A stretch of DNA of 10,101 nucleotides. Source: Verrucomicrobiota bacterium. GTDB taxonomy: Bacteria; Verrucomicrobiota; Verrucomicrobiia; Methylacidiphilales; Verrucolacustridaceae. The notes beneath the pieces were generated by a model. That model saw nothing but the letters and a program-made list of their open reading frames with translations, made no database searches and was not told where the DNA came from. Positions 4,738 through 10,101 of this stretch are shown here, piece after piece. How positions within the stretch are numbered: position 1 is the stretch's first letter; each line of letters opens with the position of its first letter. The position numbers and the translations under genes were made by a program. The stretch is taken from positions 1-10,101 of the forward strand of contig RGGS01000028.1 in the NCBI GenBank assembly GCA_010024525.1, in the 5' to 3' direction.

Positions 4738-7094
4738 TTGAACTGGCTTTCCACGCTTCGCATTTTTCTGGCCCATGGCGGCCGTGATTCTCTCCGGCAT
4801 AAGACCCTCTCCCTTCTCAATCTGCTCGCCCTCTCCGTGGGTGTTGCCGCCATGGTGGCTATCCAAACGGTCAACGGGACCGCTCTCCGCTCCTTCCGGG
4901 CTTCCCTCGACCTCGTGGCCGGTCGCCCTGATTTTACCGTCGAGGGACAGGGCTTTCGGCTCCCTGAAACCCTCCTCACCACCCTCCGTCAGGATCCCTC
5001 CGTCCGGGAAGTCACCCCCACTGTTTCTCTCGTCGCATCCCTCCCATCGCACCCCGGAGAATTCCTGCACCTGGTCGGTGTCGATCCCTTCTCCAACCAT
5101 GAACTTGTCACCTACCGTTTGGAGGACGCCCTCCGCACCCCGGCCGATGCCATCGCATTTGTCTCCGAACTGGATACCATCGCTCTCACCCGGGCCCTTG
5201 CGGAACGCCTTCATCTCAAAATCGGAGACACCCTGCGAGCGGTCTCGGGGGGACATGAGGCCAACCTCCGTGTCCGTTTTGTGCTCGAACCCTCCCCTGA
5301 TCTTTTGGGGGCCGATGACCACCTCGCCATCTCCGACATAGCCACCGTCCAGTCCGCTTTCGGGCTCCGTGGGGAAGTCGACCGCATCGAGGCTCTTCTT
5401 CGCCCGGATGCCTCCGGAAAACTGGATGCCCCCCGCCGCGAACTTTTGGAGCGCCTCACGCCGCAGCTTCCTGCCCACGCCCGGGCCGGCTCGCCGGAGC
5501 GCCGGGGCCGGGAAGTTGAAAAAATGCTCGGCGCCTTCCAGTTAAACCTCACCGCCCTTTCCCTCATCGCCCTGGTGGTCGGCATGTTCCTTGTGACCAA
5601 CACCGTCGCCGCCAACGTGGTCCGCCGCCGGACTGAACTGGGGCTGCTCCGAGCCCTCGGCATGGATCGCCGCGCGGTCATCGCCCTGCTGATCGGAGAG
5701 TCCCTGCTACTCGCTTTGGGCGGCTCCCTTCTGGGTATTTTCCTCGGCTTGCGCGTCGCCGGTTATCTTTTGCAGGGCGTCTCCTCCACGGTCACCTCCC
5801 ATTACGTCCTCCTCAGCATGCGCGAAGTGATCATCGATCCTTGGAGCCTGATCGGGGCCGGATTCGCCGGACTCTTGGCCGCCGGCTTCGCGGCTTGGTG
5901 GCCGGCCCGGGAAGCCTCCCAAGTTTCCCCCGTGGACGCTCTTCAGCCCGGCACGGTGGCGGACCACTCGGCCTCTCGCCCCAACACCCCGCTCCTGCTC
6001 TCAGCCATCTGCTTTCTCTCGACGCTTTTGTTTTCCGCCACCGCCCTCTATGCCCAACTGCCCCGCACCGGGTTTCTCGCCGCCTTGGGTATTCTCCTCA
6101 CCACCGCATTTCTGGCTCCTGGACTCGGTCGCCTCTTTGGCCGCTTACCCTGCTTCTCGACCCCGAGGCCGAGAAGATCGCCCTCGCCCATCCGGACATT
6201 CGCGCCGTTGGCAGTTACCGCGAAATCCGCCTCTTTCTCGACGGCCAACCAGCCAAACTGGCCGCCTGCAAACTTGATGTCCTTCGCGTCTACAACCCCC
6301 TCACCTTTCTTTCCAAAATGGCCGAGGACCCATACGAACTTTGCCGCACGGGAGATTATGCCATCGTCTCGGAGAACTTCGCGCGCCGCCGGCGGCTCAA
6401 GTCGGGTGACCTGATCTCCCTGCCCACTCCGGGAGGTCTGCGCCCCCTGAAAATCTCCGCCATTTTTCGCGACTACACCTCCGAATCGGGCCTCCTTCTC
6501 CTGGATCGTTCCGTCTACCAACGCCTGACGGGCGATCTCTCCCTCACCAGCCTGGCGCTCCATCTCCAACCAGGCGTCTCCGTGAAAGACTTGACCGACA
6601 CTCTCCGTGAAAAACTCCGTCCCAGGGGCGAATTCCTCATTTACTCCCAATCTGCCCTTCGGGATGAGGCTCTCCGAATCTTTGACCGCTCCTTCGCTGT
6701 CACCGCACTACTGCGTACGCTCGCCATTGGGGTGGCGGCGCTGGGCGTCACCTTGGCCCTGACCGCCCTGATCGCCGAACGCACCCGTGAGATCGGCATC
6801 CTGCGCGCCACCGGAGCCACCCGCCGGCAAATTCTCGGAACCGTGATGGCCGAATCCGCTTATTTGGGGGTTACCGGAATTACCTTGGGCTTGGTTTCGG
6901 GTTTTGCCGTGGCCTTCGTTCTGATGCACGTCATCAACCGCGCCTTCTTTGGTTGGACAATCGACTGGCATACCCCCTCCGCTCCCCTTTTGGGGATCAT
7001 GCTCGGAATGTTGCTGGCCTGCCTGCTGGCGGCTCTGCCCCCGGCCTTCCGGGCCTCCCGTCTTTCCCCCTCCGAGGCTCTGCGATCGGAATGA
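4738..7094 (+). pseudogene. FtsX-family (MacB/LolC-like) ABC permease, large two-module form, internally deleted and frameshifted
   Basis: The gene starts at TTG 4738, two bases after the ATPase stop. The first module is complete: TM1 (about residues 20-45), a periplasmic MacB-type core domain, then three FtsX helices containing VRRRTELGLLRALGMDRRAV. Two further hydrophobic stretches lead to GLGRLFGRL near residue 468. At about 6144-6150 the frame changes. The new frame resumes inside the second periplasmic domain (LLLDPEAEKIA..., VSENFARRRRLKSGD) and ends with the second FtsX module (ERTREIGILRATGATRRQI) and SEALRSE. What normally lies between is missing: the AADNL--SPGRTA segment, the following membrane helix and the start of the second domain, roughly 80-90 residues. 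About 786 residues remain of a usual 840-870. No other stops are seen. A frame-restored product would lack one helix and so have wrong topology. The substrate is unknown. Confidence 0.85.
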
Positions 7095-7110
7095 AGAATG
7101 CCCTCGGCTT

Positions 7111-7199
7111 AGGTGGGGCGGGCTCGATGAGCCCGCCTGCGTTTGATCCTCAAAGATCAACTTTCCGACTAGGCGGGATGTGTCAATCCCGCCCTACCT
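7111..7199. repeat. REP doublet in inverted orientation (REPIN-like palindrome)
   Basis: Two similar units face each other. The left unit starts AGGTGGGGCGGG and forms a perfect 9-bp hairpin (7117-7125 with 7129-7137, loop GAT). The right unit, read on the minus strand, starts AGGTAGGGCGGG and forms an 8-bp hairpin (7172-7179 with 7186-7193, loop of 6). The outer 12 bases are inverted repeats with one mismatch. Between them is a smaller hairpin, TTGATC (7143-7148) with GATCAA (7155-7160). A GTAG tetranucleotide (GTGG in the left unit) directly before a GC-rich hairpin is the hallmark of REP sequences mobilised by RAYT (TnpA-REP) transposases. No such transposase is in this window. The element lies between the permease stop and the lipocalin-type gene and may also shape or protect the operon mRNA. 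Confidence 0.7.
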
Positions 7200-8323
7200 T
7201 GGCTAAAATTTTGCGCACCCTCCTCCCTGTCTCCCATCTCCTGTCTGCTATCTCCTTCCTCTGCCCCGTTGCCGGGGCGGCAGAATGGCAACGAGCCCTC
7301 ACCCCATGGTCCTGGTCCTTTCCCCGCGATTACGGGGCCCATCCCGAATTCAAAACCGAATGGTGGTACCTCACCGGCAATCTCGATGATGACCGGGGCA
7401 ACCCTTACGGCTACGAACTCACTTTTTTTCGTCACGGACTCCAATCCGAGGTCAATTCTTCCAAATCCGCTTGGGCCGTGCGCGATGTTTACTTCGCCCA
7501 TCTTGCCGTCACCGATGTCCGCTCCGGTAAGTTTCTCTTTTCCGAAAAAATCAGCCGGGGTGCCCTCCGGGAAGCCGAGTGCTCCACCAAGGACATGGAC
7601 GTTCACCTGGGAAACTGGACCCTCCGACGCAACTCCGACTCCCGCTTTCTTTTTCAGGCTTTTGATTCCGACCAAAAGTTCGGCCTCGATCTCTCTGCCA
7701 CCCCGCTCAAACCCTTCGTCTTTCACGGCGAAAAGGGACTGAGCCGAAAATCATCCACCCCGGGGAATGCCAGTTACTACACCTCCTCCACCCGGATGGA
7801 GACCTCCGGTCAGCTGAAACTGGCTGAACGCACGGTTCCGGTTCACGGCCTCTCTTGGTTCGATCATGAATTTTCCACCAGTGCCTTGGGTCAGGATCAG
7901 GAAGGCTGGGACTGGTTCTGCCTTCAGTTCGATTCCGGAGAGGAACTGATGCTCTACCGGATGAGAAATCCGGGAAACCGCACCGACTCCTCCTCCTCCG
8001 GAACCTGGGTTCCCGCCAAAGGTTCCACGACCTCCCTCCAATCCGCGGACTTCACCGTCCGGGCGTTGGAGGAATGGAAGACTCCGGATGGTCCGGTCTA
8101 CCCATCAGGCTGGAAAATCACCGTTCCCTCCCTCCACCTGGAGGGGGAAGTGCAACCCCTTCACCTCAACCAGGAACTTCGACTGAAACGAACCGGAAAT
8201 ATCCGTTACTGGGAGGGGGCATGTCGCTTTGTGGGAACCAGGAATGGAAAACCTTTGTCCGGGCGTGGCTACACCGAACTCACCGGCTATGCCTCGCCCA
8301 TCGGACAAGGCATGAAGGAGTAA
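7199..8323 (+). CDS. AttH/CrtC-like lipocalin-domain exported protein (hydroxyneurosporene synthase family)
   Basis: I choose the TTG at 7199, giving 374 residues. It provides a normal signal peptide: MAKILR, a hydrophobic stretch, then cleavage near VAGA-A at residues 27-28. An ATG at 7178 is in frame but lies inside the REP hairpin. The mature protein begins with the family marks PEFKTEWWYLTG (49-60) and YGYELTFFR. Further on are LSWFDHEFSTSAL (around 218-230) and GWDWFCLQFDSGEELMLYRMR. These define the AttH/CrtC group, a double lipocalin-like barrel. True CrtC hydrates carotenoids, but no carotenoid gene is here. AttH-like members often sit beside an ATPase and an FtsX-type permease, as they do here, so a transport-linked envelope role is more likely. 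The length is normal and the gene looks intact. It is downstream of the broken permease, separated by 104 bp holding the REP element. Confidence 0.85.
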   Translation: MAKILRTLLPVSHLLSAISFLCPVAGAAEWQRALTPWSWSFPRDYGAHPEFKTEWWYLTGNLDDDRGNPYGYELTFFRHGLQSEVNSSKSAWAVRDVYFAHLAVTDVRSGKFLFSEKISRGALREAECSTKDMDVHLGNWTLRRNSDSRFLFQAFDSDQKFGLDLSATPLKPFVFHGEKGLSRKSSTPGNASYYTSSTRMETSGQLKLAERTVPVHGLSWFDHEFSTSALGQDQEGWDWFCLQFDSGEELMLYRMRNPGNRTDSSSSGTWVPAKGSTTSLQSADFTVRALEEWKTPDGPVYPSGWKITVPSLHLEGEVQPLHLNQELRLKRTGNIRYWEGACRFVGTRNGKPLSGRGYTELTGYASPIGQGMKE

Positions 8324-8366
8324 ATGCGCGAGCCTGATAGGAGTTGACCACCGACGGGCGGGTTTT

Positions 8367-9041
8367 TTAAGCCGACCGAAGGCGCCGTAGACAAAAAACC
8401 AATCCCAAACCTAGCAAAGATAAAGCGGAGGGCTCAGGCACGGACGTGATCCGCATGGCATTCACTGGGACATAATTGGAGGTCAGACTATCGAAGGAAA
8501 TATTCACGGTCCCAGAGGTTGAGGGCATCAAATTATCCCAGGTCAACCATCCCTGAGTGCCGTCGTTGATTCCATGCCATGCTGAATCCACGAGGCCGGT
8601 GCGGGAGTTAATCCCGTAAGCGGAGTTTGCCGAAATGACCCTCTCTGCAAAATCACCGGCACTGAAAAGCTCCAACTGATAGGCTTGGGAAGGCAGAAGA
8701 CCAGCCAAGGTAATCGAGGCACTTTGGGGACCGTTGTCGTAATAATAGATCCGATCTTGGGCTTGGGTGCCACCATCCCACCAAGTAGGCAAAACGGATA
8801 TGCTGCCAATATAGTCTGTGGTCCACCCCGCACCGGTAATTGTCACCCCGGTCGCGCCCCCTCCATCATGGTCGATCAAGGAAGTCGTTCCGCCAGTGAG
8901 GCTGGCAGCCGATAAGCTGTTCCAATTGTTGCCTGCTGCGCCACTGCCCAGCGAAAAATCGATGCGGATATCCATCGCCAATGCTTCAAAAGCTAAGAGA
9001 AATCCGAAATAGGGAACGGCCCAGACCAATTTTGACTTCAT
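8367..9041 (-). CDS. PEP-CTERM sorting-domain exported protein
   Basis: The 224-residue protein has an N-terminal signal peptide (MKSKLVWAVPYFGFLLAFEALA) and a Gly/Ser/Thr-rich middle with short beta-strand patterns and many Asn and Asp. The last 24 residues are a textbook PEP-CTERM tail: VPEPSALSLLGLG, a membrane helix, and a basic end RRLRSA. Such tails direct a protein to exosortase (EpsH/XrtA type) for cleavage and surface release or anchoring, often with exopolysaccharide. The middle (IDFSLGS... at residue 27 onward, AGLLPSQAYQLELFSAGD around 110) resembles secreted Verrucomicrobiota proteins of unknown function. No catalytic motif is seen. The gene converges on the AttH-like gene with a 43-bp gap. 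GGGCGGG followed by six T on the plus strand (about 8356-8368) may help stop AttH transcription. Confidence 0.85.
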   Translation of the reverse strand: MKSKLVWAVPYFGFLLAFEALAMDIRIDFSLGSGAAGNNWNSLSAASLTGGTTSLIDHDGGGATGVTITGAGWTTDYIGSISVLPTWWDGGTQAQDRIYYYDNGPQSASITLAGLLPSQAYQLELFSAGDFAERVISANSAYGINSRTGLVDSAWHGINDGTQGWLTWDNLMPSTSGTVNISFDSLTSNYVPVNAMRITSVPEPSALSLLGLGLVFCLRRLRSA

Positions 9042-9047
9042 AAAGAT

Positions 9048-9074
9048 ATTTTACACACGTTCTGAAAATTTCAA
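9048..9074 (-). promoter_or_regulatory. Candidate promoter of the PEP-CTERM gene, possibly leaderless
   Basis: On the minus strand TTGAAA (9074-9069) and TAAAAT (9053-9048) are separated by 15 bases, close to a sigma-70 pair. Only 6 bases lie between the -10 box and the ATG at 9041, so transcription would begin at or next to the start codon. No Shine-Dalgarno is present, which agrees with a leaderless mRNA. The spacer is shorter than ideal. Confidence 0.35.
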
Positions 9075-9207
9075 CCAGACTTTCAAACAATTAAAATTTT
9101 ATATGTATATGTCTATTATGTATTTATGAGCAGAAAATACTCGGGCATTTGGATCCAGCCTTTTAAAATTCCAAACCACGTTGAGACACGCCTAATGAAA
9201 ATGAGGA

Positions 9208-9999
9208 TTATTTTCTAACCAGCAGCAGCCAAATCACGCCTAGCCCGATCCGATACCATCCGAACGGACTAAACGTTCTCGTTCGGATGTAGCTCAACAA
9301 CCAGCGTACCACGAGATACGCTGTGATCGCCGAGACAGCAAACCCCAGCCCCAAATGCACCCACTCGTGCTGGTCGGGAATCCCTGTGGTCTTCAATTGC
9401 CGGAAAAAACTCAGCACCGAAGCCGCCAAAAGGGTGGGAATTCCTAGGACAAAAGAGAAGTCCGCCGCCGCCGTGCGGGACAATCCCCCAAACATTCCCG
9501 TCATGATGGAGGCGGCCGACCGGGAGGTTCCCGGAAATACCGCCGCCAGCATCTGGGAAGCTCCGATCGCCAAGGCTGTCAACCAACCTGGATCCTCATG
9601 CCCTTGATGACGCTTCAACCAAGCCTCCGCCAGAAGAATCAGCACACCCCCCGTGATCAGCGTCCAGGCAACGGGAGCCGGATTTTCCGGCAACTTGAGC
9701 CCAAGTTTGGACGCCGCCAACCCCAGAACCGCCGTCACCAGAAAAGCCAACATCATCTTGGCCAAATACAGTTTCCCGCTCTTTCCCATTTCCCCAGCAA
9801 GCATCGCCCTCAACCTGGGAGCATAGATCAATAGAACCGCCAGGAGGGCCCCCGACTGGATGCCCACATTGAAAAGCTCCGACCGCTTCACCCCAAACCA
9901 ATGCTCGACCAAAAGAAGATGCCCGGTGGAGGAAATGGGCAGAAATTCCGTCACCCCCTCCACCACGCCCAGCAAGATTGTCATAAACCACTCGTCCAT
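9208..9999 (-). CDS. uppP: Undecaprenyl-diphosphatase UppP (BacA family)
   Basis: This 263-residue polytopic membrane protein has the usual family length. The N-terminal motif GVVEGVTEFLPISSTGHL (11-28) supplies the two catalytic-region glutamates E14 and E18, plus S24 and H27. The second motif VFPGTSRSAASIMTG (154-168) supplies R160 in the PGTSRS loop. About eight hydrophobic helices are visible. UppP removes a phosphate from undecaprenyl diphosphate to recycle the lipid carrier for peptidoglycan and other envelope polymers. Overproduction gives bacitracin resistance in other species. The start at 9999 is preceded by GAGTGGGTGG, a weak ribosome-binding site. The stop at 9208 lies 166 bp before the PEP-CTERM gene on the same strand; that gap is AT-rich and holds the next gene's promoter, so the two are probably not one operon. 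Confidence 0.96.
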   Translation of the reverse strand: MDEWFMTILLGVVEGVTEFLPISSTGHLLLVEHWFGVKRSELFNVGIQSGALLAVLLIYAPRLRAMLAGEMGKSGKLYLAKMMLAFLVTAVLGLAASKLGLKLPENPAPVAWTLITGGVLILLAEAWLKRHQGHEDPGWLTALAIGASQMLAAVFPGTSRSAASIMTGMFGGLSRTAAADFSFVLGIPTLLAASVLSFFRQLKTTGIPDQHEWVHLGLGFAVSAITAYLVVRWLLSYIRTRTFSPFGWYRIGLGVIWLLLVRK

Positions 10000-10072
10000 C
10001 CACCCACTCTATCCCCTTCCCCCACCGCCATCCAAGCTAGGAACAGACCGCACCCCAGGCCCCTAAAATCTA

Positions 10073-10101
10073 CTTCACCTTAATCCTCATCTTAATCTTA
10101 A
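10073..10101. repeat. Imperfect hexamer repeat at the right edge
   Basis: The plus strand reads CTTCAC, CTTAAT, CCTCAT, CTTAAT, CTTAA, nearly five hexamer units, and continues out of the window. On the minus strand it can be read as IKMRIKVK followed by TAG (10072-10070). That could be the basic tail of a gene entering from the right, or simply a low-complexity intergenic tract. Between it and uppP (10000-10069) nothing further is recognised. Confidence 0.4.

Noticed and set aside
4537..5478. 313-codon minus-strand ORF opposite the ABC genes
   Set aside because: Antisense shadow of the ATPase and permease, with no family resemblance.
4738..7094. Programmed ribosomal frameshifting in the permease
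   Set aside because: A frameshift alone would not explain the missing helix and domain start, and no slippery heptamer with a following structure was seen at 6144.
9148..9175. TTTGGA...TCCAAA hairpin downstream of uppP as terminator
   Set aside because: The stem is only 6 bp with a 16-base loop and no T-run in the right direction.
9126..9218. 30-codon plus-strand ORF (MSRKYSGIWIQPF...) after an AT-rich promoter-like stretch
   Set aside because: No ribosome-binding site, overlaps the end of uppP and resembles nothing known; more likely chance in an intergenic region.

Overview
The window looks like chromosomal DNA of a Gram-negative, moderately GC-rich bacterium. A PEP-CTERM exported protein, outer-membrane and LPS genes, frequent TTG starts and few clear Shine-Dalgarno sites suggest Verrucomicrobiota or a PVC relative. 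That placement is inference. Most genes are ordinary housekeeping or envelope genes. No phage, transposase, CRISPR array, tRNA or rRNA was seen.

Left part (1-1360, minus strand): the first 29 codons of a 2-oxoacid dehydrogenase E1 beta subunit run off the left edge. It overlaps the stop of an E1 alpha gene that has lost its middle. Upstream is a stand-alone cyclic-nucleotide-binding protein. The 173-bp gap between these two genes holds two overlapping hairpins around a strong ribosome-binding site and an 11-codon ORF on the plus strand.

Middle part (1406-3839): a cation diffusion facilitator homologue carries lysine at both intramembrane positions where His or Asp normally binds metal. It converges on a heptose-epimerase (HldD-like) gene that has lost an internal segment. 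A PagL-like lipid A deacylase is divergent from that gene. HldD and PagL both act on LPS.

Right-centre (3840-8323): an operon of an LolD/MacB-type ATPase, a large FtsX-type permease (again with an internal segment missing) and an AttH/CrtC-like lipocalin-domain exported protein. About four copies of an AACTTGTT-type motif precede the operon. A REP-doublet (REPIN-like) palindrome sits between the permease and the lipocalin gene and reaches the likely start codon of the latter.

Right part (8367-10101, minus strand): a PEP-CTERM protein gene with a possible leaderless promoter, then uppP (undecaprenyl-diphosphatase). A hexamer repeat touches the right edge.

The most unusual feature is that three unrelated genes (E1 alpha, hldD, permease) each show the same damage: well-conserved ends, a missing interior of roughly 70-150 codons, and a frame change at one point. 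The other genes are clean. This is either repeated assembly error or repeated real internal deletion; the sequence alone cannot tell.
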